In this document: positions 49,056-61,305 of the stretch, in pieces
Numbering within the stretch: the first letter of the stretch is position 1
Layout of the letters: each line of letters starts with the position of its first letter
NCBI RefSeq assembly: GCF_001039355.2
Contig: NW_019776046.1
Location: 669,825-733,824, forward strand
DNA: 64,000 nt
Reading direction: 5' to 3'
Source of the DNA: Lingula anatina
Taxonomy: Eukaryota; Brachiopoda; Lingulata; Lingulida; Lingulidae
Translations under genes and position numbers: made by a program
The notes under the pieces: generated by a model
What the model saw: the letters and a program-made list of their open reading frames with translations, nothing else
What the model was told of the DNA's origin: nothing
The model's database searches: none

Positions 49056-49802
49056 CTGTGCGTGTGCGCCTGTGTATATGCATGTACGCATATGCGCAAC
49101 AAATGCACCCATGTGCACTTGCGTTAGTGCCCATAAATTCGGAAGAACTTGCTAGAGTGTTGTTCAGTAGAAAAAGTAAAAATCCGTTATGACGCCAGGA
49201 TTCACGCTGTATATTTGCTATTTCGAAAATCTGTATGAAGTCCATATCTGGCACAGTTTATAGATATAGATATTTTCAGCTGCCGAAGTCATGATACAGT
49301 TACATCGTGCTATCGACATAAAACCAGCACATCCCGTTAAATAGCCGGGCATTCCCAAAGTTTTGTTAAATGTTATCTGTTTTTGGGTGAACGACCATCT
49401 CCTATTTGAACAAAGGGAATTTAAGTGACTTGTTAGTCTTCAAAATACTTTATAGAATAGTCCTTGCATATTTGCTCGAATCAGCTATGCCCTGCCATAT
49501 TTTTTTAATTTTCGGAAAAAAGCGATACAATTATAGATGAGTCACTCTTCTTCGATCAAAGTTCGATTAACCTCTCTCAAAGCAGTTCGTTATCTTCTAT
49601 ATATAGTTTTAAAACAAAGGGACATACAGAAAAATAAACTGGCACCTGGGAGCTTATCTGGACGCTTCCGGACTTAATCTAAGAGGAAATAATTTGCGGC
49701 ATGACAAATGGTGTTGGGTATTTGCAAATTGCCTTGTCAAAACAATATCGAACCAGTTTCATTTTCCATTCCAAAACCGCCAATCGGCGCGTGCACGCTC
49801 CG

Positions 49803-49873
49803 AACCAATCAGAGGTCGCGGCTCTTTGACTCCAATTCCTGTTACAATTAATGGCTGTTTTCTCGTATAAAAA
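49803..49873 (+). promoter_or_regulatory. Candidate core promoter of the FAM167 homologue
   Basis: AACCAATCAG (49803-49812), a CCAAT/NF-Y-type box in a GC-rich patch, is followed by TATAAAAA (49866-49873). Transcription would start near 49900, about 770 bases before the start codon, with an acceptor at 50651 available to shorten the leader. Position and motifs fit a promoter, but other upstream exons are not excluded. Confidence 0.4.
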
Positions 49874-50063
49874 CAAAATACATTGTGTTCTTTTCACAAT
49901 GGCTTGGCTGTGACTAGGAGCCAGATTCCTCCCAGGATCAGAAGGTTAAGCGGTAGGGATCATCTCATTGTATTTTAAACGACAGATAAATGATCGTTTG
50001 GCGCACAGGGGAAAGATGGAAAGGTGGCATGCTCGGTGTCTTACTTACAGCATGAAATCTGGT

Positions 50064-50096
<33 letters not shown>

Positions 50097-50673
50097 GGTT
50101 GGCTTCAACGGAGAATAATGCACAACGTTCAGTTCATTAAAGGCATTTAATGCTAGATTAATAGTAAGATCTTTAAAGGCGATGCTTTTCAATATTCTAC
50201 TCATCTCTTTGACATTTAATGTGCAGCATGAAAGAAATATAAAGTAGACCGAATGAAAACGTTAAAATGAATAAACGGCGAAAAGGACCAGTGGCTTGCT
50301 TATTAATTAATTTGTTGGTTGGTTGGTTGGTTGATTGGTAACGGCTATGCAGAATGCTTGGACGTGTCAAATTATGTTATTCTTACAATATGTATCAAAA
50401 AGAAAATGAATATGCACGTTTATCTTCTTGGTTTCAATCAAAGATATACGTTTGAAACCTCACATAGTGTTTTCAAAAGCCGCAATTTCTATTTGTTGGT
50501 TTTTATTTGGACACTCAGATTTCAGCCACTGCCTTCACTCACGTGGTCTAATGTACACACTTGCAACGTATTCATAATTTCTAAAAAAAATTGCTTATTT
50601 TAAAGAAAATTTAATTTGATTATTATAAAAGTTGTTTTTATTATATTGCAGTCACCTTCGCTGACTGGCACCA

Positions 50674-53600
50674 ATGCCACACACGAAAGTCACAGTCATG
50701 GAGGAAGTGACGTCACCCAGTGATTCCCAAGATAAACCCAATCCGGGAGAACTCACCGACGCAACAGAGCACGCTCAACGCGAGACAACCACAGACAGAG
50801 AGCTAAATACGGAAGAATTTTCAAAAATGGCGGACAACTTCTGTAAAGAGTTAAAGTCAATATCAAAGGGACCTAAGATTCCTCTTCCAAATGGCGGATC
50901 TACCAAAACATCAACAAGCAGACGACCATCAAATCCGAGAAACATGATGAGATGCTACAGCGGCACCTCTTTACAGCAAAAGTCAAATACATCGGCGCCG
51001 TCGACAAACGCACCGAAGCGAACTCCAAGCCTCGCGGGATCTCAGACCCCTGGGCAGACGAAACAGCACAGGAAGGGGTCCACTACTAGCACTGCCTCGG
51101 TAGCTGGGCGGGCAAACTCTAAACCTCTTCCCCGTCGACAAAACAGCTCCCCGGCTGTTCTGAGGGTTGGAGCCCAAACTACCGAGTCGACGCAAAAAAT
51201 GTCGCACAATTTGCATGCAAAAATAACTGGACAAAAGCAAAGTGGTGCTAAATCCACTATGGCTAATGGTCGGTCATCTCCGTCTGTTTCTGGCATGTCT
51301 ACGGGGCGTCGGTTATCAACGGGATCTTCGACCACTCTGACGCAAGCTGCACGGCCTTCTACGCCAAGGCGGGGGTCCACTCCTAAAGCTACCTCTACAA
51401 AATCAACGTCACCTACACGTAAGACTGTCTCCCCTAAGTCGACATCACCGTCTCGTGCGTCTTCCTCGCGATCTGCGTCGAGTCGTCCATCAAAACCTAC
51501 GGCCACTGTAAGGCCCACAAGAATTCAAACTGCAGAGAACAGCAAAATAGCTGTGTCATCGTCGTCGTCGTCTGCGCCATCATCTGCAAAAGGCTCAATG
51601 GCGTCCGATCCCTGCTCAAATGTTAACAGCAGGTCCGCCAACACTAACTGTGATACACAAATGCCTAGCTCCCATGTTGTTCAATCTGGAATAGGCAATA
51701 ACCCCAAAATAACAGTAAGTGCAAATAGCAATGCCAATACACACGCAGAATCAAATCAGCCCGGGAAGAGTAACGCAAGTGACAATGCAACCTTTGTATG
51801 TACACCCGGACAACATATAGTAATCCCCTCCTGGGAGAGCGGGCAGTACACCATCGTCGTTGGCGCCAATGGCGATAGTTCGGTTAAACCAGCAAAAGAA
51901 GCTGAAACCGTTGGTACAGTTAAGGAAAACGCCTACGTCGACGCTGCCGCGCACGCTACTTCCAGCTCTCAAATGACACGTAACATTGCTTCAATTGTCA
52001 TACCCATAAAAGGAAGCCCCAGCGAGTCTTGTCCGACCGATAATACACCTGATGCTCTTATTGTACCAACCGTTCCAGTTGAAAAGAAAATGGCGGCTGT
52101 GGCTTCTAAAGCTGGGGAAATTAATGCATCTGGTCCAAAGACACCGACCAAAGCCTTAGACACGCGTCCTAGGCAACACATTATACTTCCGGTCCAAGAA
52201 GGAACGCTGAAAAAAGACTCGTTCAAAATTGTTGTTGACCCCGAGAAGGGCGTGCAGAGCATATACACCTCCAATGGGAAAAATCTGGCTGTTAGTGAGA
52301 ATGTGAACTTTCATAAGAACCCGGAAGGCGGTTTTACGTTGACTCTTCCTACGGCAATGCACAATGCGGTAGAGCAGTCTGAGAAATGCTCGCCCGGCGC
52401 TGAAAATACTTTTAACAATAACCTCGATGAAATAGACATAACAAAGTCAGTGCACGAAAAGGAAGTGCAGGGAAAGTCACCTTCGTCCCTCGTCGTAGAA
52501 AACCCAAAATCTACCAATAGTGAGACATCTGAGAAACTCGGTTCAAAGGAAACGACCCTCGCATTAGATCATTCAGAGGAGACAACATTAGATGATAACG
52601 ATGCAGTAGTGGAGGAAATCGAAATCGAAAGTGAAATGGACCAGAGAATAAGCCTTCTCAGTAGTTCTATCTCAGGGATCATAGCAAAAGCTACCAATGA
52701 TACGTGTTTGTATGATTTAGGACGGGTCGAAGGGTCGGCGGAATTCACTTGTTCCTCTCATGAAACAATCACTGCTTCTCAATTAGTGAGTCGTGACGTC
52801 GCGTCCTTTGAGGACGATTCTAAAGTGTCAGAGATTAAGAGTACTCATTTGAGTACTCATTTGAGTGACTCCTCTTTATTTTCTGGTTCCTTAAAACGTG
52901 AAACTGAAAGTATTCGTCACGAAAATCGATCCTCAATAGAAGTCAACACCTCACATAAAAATACTCAACAATATAAAGTAACTTACGTGGGAGCTAGCTC
53001 TGACAATAAATCTGAAAGCAAACTGATAAACAGCAGCAATGACTTCACCGTAAAAATAGACGGCATCATAAACAAAACGACACATTTGCCCCCAGTGAAA
53101 GAAAGTAAAACAGAAGCTCCTGAAGATGGTGACTTGGACACAACAGACCCATTACTACAGGTTAAACAAATCCTGTTGGAGAGTGGACGGTTAAATCCCC
53201 CCAAGCCGGCCCCTCACTTATCGTTCCTCTCCGTACCAGACCCCGACGAGTTCATCGGCTTCAATCTCTCGGTACGTTCCAGAAGCAACAGCAGAGGATC
53301 TACGTGTAGTGAGTACGAACCGGTCGCCTCCTTCAACATCACAGAAGAGGCGTTCGACGCTGCGTCTCTTGAACTGGACTGTAACTCTGAGAGCGGGTCC
53401 GTTAGTAACCTGTCCGAGACCGACAGTGTCAACAGCAGCAGCGCCCTCTATCAAAGCGGGGAGTGCGTGGGTGGTAACAATAAGAACCTGAGACGCAATA
53501 AAAACTTTAGCGGCTTAACTATAGACGTCCCTGACATCTGGAGCTCGGACGATGAAGAGCCGAAGCGGAGTCGGTTCGACGATGATTTCAATTCGGATGA

Positions 53601-54165
53601 GGACAACGAGGATAATAATGAGGATGAGATTGAGGAAAACAGGATGCCGAGCCCGTTGATGTCGCCCGGATTCGCCCCAAGTGAATTTTGGACCAAGGCT
53701 ATTACGGACTTTGAGATGAAGCACGGGAACTTAGACCAGTACACCTCCATGAGTTCTTTAACCAGTACTCACTCTCGCAGATCCTCGATTGGGAATCTGG
53801 AGCAGTATTCATCAATGACGTCACTGTGCAGTAGCACTCCACGACGTTCAGCTTCCAAGACGATCCGATCCAAGCTTCGGTCGGGAAGTTTGAGAAGTTC
53901 CACGGAATCCCTTCACAGTGCGAGTTCCTGCGAATCCTTAAACGGCAGTAATCACAGTTTAGGTAAATTGCAGCCTTCTGAAATATATTGACTCGTATGT
54001 TTTTTGCATATCTTTTTTCTTCAAAAACGAAACCTCTGTTGCAAATTAAACAATGAGTTAAAATTGTCCAATTTTCCTAAGTCGTAATATTTTATATCGA
54101 TATCATTAAAAAATAGAACATCATGTCTTAGACAACACATTTTCTTCGTGTTTTCTACAATGGCC

Positions 54166-54200
<35 letters not shown>

Positions 54201-55272
54201 CGAAATTAACAGCCACTCATTTGATTTCGTCACAAAAGCATTAAATAAAAAATATCACCTCTTTTACAGATGTCAATGAGAACTTTGAGCGGCCTCGACT
54301 TGGCAGCTTTACCAGGTCTGTTGTCCATTCCATCCCAAAGCTGGTCGTAGAACCTCCAGAAACTGAGTCTGACGACGAAAGTGACAAGAGTCTCGGCAAC
54401 TCTGAAATTGCTAGTAACAGTAGTAGAAACGGTTCCAATTTACCAGGGACAAGAATATCGCCAATATCCTTAGAAAATTATAACCTGAACCGCTACGACA
54501 AGGACGCGGACAACGACCTTGACAGGTTAAAGATGATGACAACCAGAATGAGGCTGCAGACCAGGCGGCCCAGCTATCAGGAGTGGCGGGAGGAGTACAT
54601 CGAGAAGCCTCTCCTCGTGCACCTGCGCCAGCGAAAGGATTCCTCCTCGTTACAGGACGAGGGGATCACGGATGAGAAGGACCGCAGAGAAGAGATTAAT
54701 AAGGCTATTGAGTGGCTGAGGAAAGAGCTGGTTAGTTTTAAGTACTAAAACAGATATATTACAGTCTGTAGTGTGTTAACACCAAATAATTTGTATAAAT
54801 ATGTATTTATTCATTCAAATTATGTTATTTTCTTAACACTATTTATAACTTTTACGGCAATTTTACTGGCATGTCATTTTTAAAAGCATGCATCCTGTTG
54901 TTGTGGCAATTAAATCTTTTCTGTCCTTTAAAAATATTGTCTTACTACCCTGTCACCTGTTCCATGCGCTTTAACTTACCACTGATTTCCGATCATGTTT
55001 CTTTACTTCAGATGGACATGAAAAATCTCGACCAAGAGCTGGCCCGGAAGCTGATCACCATACAACACGATATACGTCATCTCAAGCTGGCCAAGAGCTG
55101 TGACGAGCACCAAGAACTCCTTGATGACGTCAGAGAGGAGCTGGAAGACCGCGACCAAGACCGGACCTCTCCGCTGTACGAGTTTCCACTTCTCAGAATA
55201 AACGACACCCCTCTAGGTCAAGTGGGTGTTACTAGAATGAACCTTAGTAGGCGACGATTTTCATGTTGCTGA
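50674..55272 (+). CDS. FAM167 (DIORA) family protein with very long N-terminal extension
   Basis: Exons 50674-53962, 54270-54730 and 55012-55272 join in frame to 1336 residues; an acceptor at 50651 precedes the ATG. The last ~155 residues match FAM167A/B of vertebrates (about 160-215 residues in total). Key stretches are RLKMMTTRMRLQTRRPSYQEW, INKAIEWLRKEL, a helix with LDQELARKL, LEDRD, and the terminal GVTRMNLSRRRFSCC. Vertebrate FAM167A has been linked to autoimmunity and non-canonical NF-kB signalling; the biochemical role is not settled. Residues 1-1180 have no recognised fold. They comprise a Ser/Thr/Pro/Arg-rich basic part (about 60-290), two similar QHI-x-x-P phrases near 380 and 505, an acidic run (about 955-990) and a Ser-rich tail with two DQYTSMSSL / EQYSSMTSL repeats and several R-R-x-S sites. 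Confidence 0.9.
54166..54200. repeat. T35 homopolymer in intron
   Basis: A run of 35 T in the first intron of the FAM167 homologue. Confidence 0.95.
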
Positions 55273-57375
55273 GGACAGTGAATAAATTGTTGATGGCGTA
55301 CATAAGTTAGGAGATATGATGACGTCATATGTTCTGTTTCCGGTCTCCATTATGATCTGGACACGTTGTAAAATAGTACTTGTGATATATTTGAAGAGAA
55401 AAGCGGAATGCTGATCACTACGAAAAGTACGCATCCCTTGAACTTCCATTTAGATTATAAAATGTGCTGGACACATATCGTAAGAATTTCTGGATTCATG
55501 TTTCAAAAATTTCTTTTCAAACTAGTTTCCTTGAGACATCTAGAATGTAAACCACTCTTTTTAAATCAAACAACGAGGTTGATTTAATTTGACTTGTTTC
55601 TGTTTTGCTTCTTTATAATAGTTAATTGATACATATGAGTATAGAAATATGAAAGGTAATTAATGGTAGCAAAGTGTTTTAAAAGTTGATCCATAAAACA
55701 GTGAGAGTCGTAATGATGGCTCAAACAGTTAGTTGTGATAGTGACTCGTACATGTAGTAGTGACTCTCACAAAAGCAATGGTAATGTCTCACAAAGCAGT
55801 CGTAATAATTTTCCCTGGAGAACTGCAACAAAGACAAGTCGTTATAGTGACTCGCGTAGTATACGTAGTCATGATAATTCCTGACAGTCTCACGGTAGTC
55901 GTAAAAAGGACTCTTGCAGTAGTTGTGATAGTCACTCATAACATAGTTGTGATAGTAACAGGCACGGTAACCATGGTAGTGACTCACTTAGAGACCAGTC
56001 AAATGTGATAAAGACGCACCTGAAATACAGGACCTACTAGGATATCGCTTTTTTGAATGGGCGACCGAAAACGTACGTCAAATTGATGGTTTTGAAAAGT
56101 AACGATGATAATACAAATTAATATATATACACATATTAAAGTTATAGACAGATTTATATTTGTTTTATTAATAGAGCCTGGGGCAACGTGCTATACAATT
56201 CCTATAATGTTATTTTAACTATTTTAATTGATATTATAACCAGGTGCATGTTTTGTATTCTTGTCTTCATATCTGAAACACTAGTATATACTTGTGATAT
56301 ATGGAATAACTAGAAATTCAGTAAGTTGATAAAACGTAGCGAATGTCAATAAATGTGTCAATAATATTTCTTTGTTAGGTTGTTAAATCTGACCACTTAT
56401 TTTAAGAAGAAAAGGATCTGTAGACTTAATTTTTTGACAGAGATAGTTCAAGTATTTGCCATCTTCTTTGTTTTGAAACGTATGGGTCCTCGTGGCGACT
56501 AAAAAAATGAAGATTTAAAGAGCATTTTCTCTAAATAAGAGCATAATCCTATAATTCGAAATATGGTCAAATATTACCCTAAGGTTTACCTTAGTTTTTT
56601 GGGTGACGGCAAGCGAGGCCATATTATTCCACTGTTCAATTTCATAGGTATAATTCACATACTTTCGTAAAAAATATGACTTGTCCATGTGAATGAAAAA
56701 TGCCACACATCACATTTGCTTCCGTGGTTCACAGTTTGTGAATGTTCTATTTGGGTAGAAACAATGGGAGTCCTCCATGTCCGAGTCTCATTCCTTCGAT
56801 TCAGCCATGGTTTTTCGCAGCACAAAAATAAATTCAGAACTGAACGTGCTATACTGTAAGCAACAATATGTGTGTGTTTTTTTTTAATCTAAATCCAATA
56901 TGGCACATTTCAATATTTCCACAGAAGGTCTGGCCATGAAAACATAGCTACCATTGCGTCCTTTCAAGTTATGTGTGCTCTTGAAAAAATTCCCGTCGTA
57001 AAAATCTGGTGCATAATAAATAAATTAATTAATTTTGAAATCAATGAATCAATTAAAACCATTTTGACCCAGACTTTTTCGAGACCACATTAGATTACTC
57101 TCCCCCTTTCCACTGTAACTTGGATAAGCGAACTTGGACGTGGTAATCGGCAATGGTGTTCTATATTCCACGCTTTACATAAAGCAAATTAGCATGAAAT
57201 ATTACAAAGCTTCTGTTTTGAAGCTAGTTAAGTTGTTCAACGGTACGGCACGGCACCATTTCTCAGAGCCAAAAAAATAAAACCCACACATCAAGAACGT
57301 CACTTATTAAAAATAAATAAGTAAAATGAATGAAATAAAAAAAATAAAAATAGGAATAAAAGATTTTTGTAAATC
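55273..57375. other. 3' region of FAM167 homologue and convergent spacer to ADI1
   Basis: AATAAA at 55281-55286 is too close to the stop to serve alone. AATAAA at 56348-56353 fits a ~1.1-kb 3' UTR. The UTR contains a degenerate repeat (55700-55990). The stretch 56354-57300 shows nothing I can name. Transcripts from both sides converge here. Confidence 0.5.
55700..55990. repeat. Degenerate repeat in 3' UTR
   Basis: About a dozen diverged units containing GTAGT(T/C)GTGATAGTGACTC, with spacing that varies around 22-26 bases. Not coding: the frames on both strands are simply the repeat translated. Confidence 0.75.
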
Positions 57376-59089
57376 TTAGAGAAAGTTGCACCAGCTGAAC
57401 TTCTTCTCTTCCTCCTTGGGTTTTTCCATTGATTTAAGATACGCCACGCGGGCAGGATGATCATCTGCGGGACGGTTGTATGGCGTCCAGCGCGTGATCT
57501 CTGTGAAAAAGCGCTCCAGTTTGACAAAACGCTGAAATGACAAAGAATTAGAAGACCTAGAGTTGTTGTTATTACAGGTGTGAATATCCTTAAATTAGAA
57601 TGAATCAATCAATGAATAACTGAAATAAATAAATAAATAAATGAATGAATTAGGAAGGTCGGCGGCAAAAGGGAAAAACAAGCCCCCCTTCTATGCACAG
57701 CCCTAAAACATACGGAATCGGATAGCACAAAATCTGCTGGTCAAATTAAGCCATGATGTGAAAATTGTAATCATGGAAACGGACCAAATCCAAAATGACC
57801 ACTATGATTGCTACATTTTTCCATGGTTATGTACAGTCTTGGGACCCGCTTATCAAGCCCTGGAATAAAATATAAATTAGATGAGAGAGAGAGCGGAATC
57901 ACCTTTTCCTGTTCTACTGTGAATCTGTGGTACAATCCTGCTGGCAAAATAATCAGGTCGCCCTTGGAAATTTCGATGCGGATCCACTTGTCCTCCAGAT
58001 CTCTGACATCAAAATAGGCAACGCCGTCCACAGCCAAGCGGATCTCCTCGTCGGGATGCAGGTGCTCGGTGTAGAGCATTTTGCTCTGAAATCAAGAAAA
58101 CGACACTGTTAGAAAACTCCCAGACAGCAGGGATCTTCAACAAGAAAGATCAGTTATCATAATTGATTAGTTTTGATGGATCATCATCATTAAAGAGTAA
58201 TCTATTTTAAGGAGTCATTTCCAATGAAAATATCGTTCTTCGTAGACCGATCCAACTCTGCGGGGAGTGCAGTCAGATTAGCAGATGAATACGCCTCCTC
58301 TTGTTTCTAACGTACTCGTATTATCATCAGCTTTTCTGTATTCTGTTCATTGTAAGGAAGAGGCGGGTTAATGTGTTAATCTGATTACATTCAGCGAGAA
58401 TCCCCGCGGATTTAGATTGAGCTATGTAGCCCAGTGGTGTCTATGGGAATGAAGCCTATGTCCGACCCAACCTTAGAAAAACCTTTTTATAACTTTTTCT
58501 GACAAATCTCAACTAGCAAACCAACAAACACACAACCTCCTTGGTGGACTTAATTAAATCAAATGTGTCTGCTCTAGCGCATTGCGCTCTGATATTATGA
58601 AAAAAAAAATGTCCTGAATATTAAGTTTCAGAGATTAGCAGAAAACACATACGACAGTCGGTGTGCCTCTGCTAGGAACCTCATCTACGTTTACCAGCTG
58701 AAAATTTGGGTATGCTGACATAAGAGGTGATTTTTTATTATTTCTGAAACTCAGGGTACTACTTCCTATAGCCTCCGAACCTAAGGGCCCTACTGGGGCT
58801 TCCCCTGACCTCTAAACCTAAGGGTGAAGGCTTACCACGTCCACGTAATCCGGCATGAGCTCTCTGCTGATGGCAATGCTGTCTCCGTGTTTGTATCCCC
58901 GCTCTTCCTTCAGCTTGGGTACCAGTCCTCCCTCCTCCATGTCGTCACCGTCCACGTCCACCTGAACACGTGATACGGGATATTTATATATGAAGTGAGA
59001 TACATAATACTGGTGATAAGAAGAAGAAGAAAAAGAATAGGAAGAAGAAGGAGGGAGAATAACTTGAAGAGGCAGAAGAAAAAAATGAC

Positions 59090-59145
<56 letters not shown>

Positions 59146-61305
59146 AAATAATTTGAGGGAAGAAAAATAAAAGAGAGAAAATAAATTGACATTCTAAGAT
59201 CTTTGATCATATATGAAGATGATCTGTTTGCATATATGCGCAACACCCCCTCCTGTAGGTATATCTATTAGTCGGTTATTCATGCATTCTTTTATTTTCA
59301 TTTATATTTTCCAACTATCCATCTATCTTTTAATGCTTCGGTTTATTCTTTATCTGATTACGGTTATTAATATATTATTTTATTTTTTTATCTATCTATT
59401 TATTCATTTATTTATTTATTTTTTGTTGGTCTGTCTGTTTATATCTACATATTTATCAAAAATTTATCATATTTTTATATCATCTTAATGACTAATTATT
59501 TTTTACTTATCTATAGATTTGTCTCACACAGTATCTCGTTCCTGTATACAAGTATATCACTATGTACAACAAACCCGCCCATCAGATGGAGTGAATGAGT
59601 CACCTAACACAACCCTGAATAACAACATAACCTGGATATAATACGACTAGTTTTGGTTATGGAAAGATATTTTCCACTCTCGACATTCACAGAGACTCTT
59701 TTAGTTCATTCTGTGCACATTTGCATTTCAGATCAAGAAAAAATAATAAAACAAAAACAATTAAAATTTATATTTAAAAAAAACTCCATCACCAAGTTGA
59801 CCTTTGGTAGAAATTAAATTTGGAAATGCTGAAATACGAAGAACATGATATTCAAGGCATAATAGGATGTCTTCACTGGTATATCTTATTGAACCAGGTC
59901 CAAGATGAAGAAAAATGCAAAAGGGATCAAGATATGACGTTTATTAAAACATACAGGAACAGTGTCAACAACGTCGACGTGAACACGTGCACGGTATGCG
60001 TAATCCAAGATCACATTTCATTTCGACCCTAATGAAATGCACATTTGCTTTTGTTTTTTGTTTTTTTTTTAATCCAGACTGTTTTTTGAAAAGATCCTGG
60101 TACAGCTAAATCCTCATCAACTTCTCGCATTATGAACAAGTACCTCTTTATCTTAAGTTCTTTCAATTCATAAATGCGTTTAATGAAGCCTCTATGCAAA
60201 GCACGGTAGTGAATAAACAACATACTAAAAATACCCCTGTTTGACATCTTTTACTCCGTGATATGCTTAATCCAAGATTCAGAATGTAACTAGTTCTGGC
60301 AGGGAAATTTGTATCCGCATGCATCCCTGGGTGAGGTAATAACCATAAAAAAAAACAACTTCACGCATGAAAAGCACATCATCATCTTAGGCCTTTCCGA
60401 TGTAAAAATATCGGTGAATTTAGGTCACACGGAAATATGAATAAAAACATGTGAAGCAGACGTTATCTTGATGCTGTTTTTGTACAGTACAAGGGACGTG
60501 CTTATTACGCACTTAGTATAAATCCTTAAAATATAAGTATTATTCTAATTAAGCGAAGTGGCGTTGATTGCAATTGTCATTCAACTGAAATTCAGTTAAA
60601 TCTATGAAAACAGAACAAATATGCAATTCAAAGGTATGAGGTCGAGAACGAGCACGGACAGCAAGGTTATAGACGTTACAGGGGCGAAGAGAGTCACTAG
60701 GTTAAATGATCGTTTGTCTTCGCCTTGTTATGCTCTTTTTAACACTTAGAAACCAGGAAAAAACAGAAAATTCAGAAAAACAGGGCCTAGACGAAATGGG
60801 GCATGTAAACACGCTAGACGCAATCTCTTGTCCCCATATCCAGGCTAATCTTGAATTTAATTTTTTAAAAACAGGTGTTTGGTGTCCAGTTAACTGTGCA
60901 ACTGAGGGTAAAATGAGAAGACATGAAGCATAATTAATCCTATATATACTAGATACTGAATTGTTAATTAGTGAAAATAAGGCAAAATACTTTCCGAGAT
61001 AAGTGGGCATTCAACTCTTATTACCCGCATGCCTCTGTAGTTCCCAATAACAACATATATCAGTATAAATACAATGATAACAGAATTAATTTTCCAGCAA
61101 ACTCTAGGTTTGAAAGTCTGGGGGGTAATGAGCCAAGAAGACGTGCAGCAGAATGAATTCAGTGTGCGCCATAGCGTCTCACCTTCCAGTAAAGTACGCC
61201 AATCTTCTTCAGACCTTCTAAATCCACAAACTGGGGCGGATCGGTCATGTGCGGGAGCTTCTTGTTCCCTTCTTCATCGTTATCGAAGTACCAGGCTCGA
61301 ACCAT
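57376..61305 (-). CDS. ADI1: Acireductone dioxygenase (ARD), four exons
   Basis: On the minus strand, exons 61305-61183, 58961-58836, 58085-57903 and 57531-57376 join in frame to 195 residues; vertebrate ADI1 has 179. The start MVRAWYFDN matches the family start. The cupin metal ligands are present: H91-x-H93-xxx-E97 in TEHLHPDEE, and H136 in [28 protein letters not shown] and [14 protein letters not shown] are conserved. The enzyme oxidises acireductone in the methionine salvage pathway; with Fe(II) it yields the methionine keto-acid precursor and formate. The C-terminus is longer than in vertebrates, with a Lys/Glu-rich stretch ending CNFL. An in-frame extension upstream of M1 lacks an ATG. 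Intron 1 is the largest (2.2 kb). Confidence 0.96.
58211..58456. mobile_element. MITE, TCGATC-type family, in ADI1 intron 2
   Basis: The left arm starts GGAGTCATTTCCAATGAAAA and continues with CGTTCTTCGTAGACCGATC. The right arm is a weaker inverse ending GGGAATGAAGCC. The GGCGGGTTAATGTGTTAATC core matches 47503-47757. The copy lies between exons 2 and 3 of ADI1 and does not touch the splice sites. Confidence 0.85.
59091..59142. repeat. AG microsatellite
   Basis: About twenty-five AG units in ADI1 intron 1, 130 bases from exon 2. Read on the gene's strand this is a long CT tract upstream of the exon-2 acceptor. Confidence 0.95.

Larger units (their letters stand above)
31229..50651. other. 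Gene-poor region between gap and FAM167 homologue
   Basis: No supported protein gene in 19 kb. It contains three TCGATC-type MITE copies (31935-32095, 36793-37010, 47503-47757), microsatellites (TG 34859-34890, GATA 36509-36533, CT 37204-37254, TG 38907-39097, CA 42679-42717, CT 43546-43602 and 45531-45686), a tandem duplication at 48837-49055 and homopolymers (T26 near 42157, T31 near 50065). It may include upstream exons and control regions of the FAM167 homologue. Confidence 0.55.

Noticed and set aside
48702-49155. Frames with Arg-Glu or Leu-Ser runs
   Set aside because: Translation of CT/GA microsatellites inside a tandem duplication.
51042-51518. 158-codon minus-strand frame
   Set aside because: Antisense shadow of the Ser/Arg-rich part of the FAM167 exon; no splice or start context.
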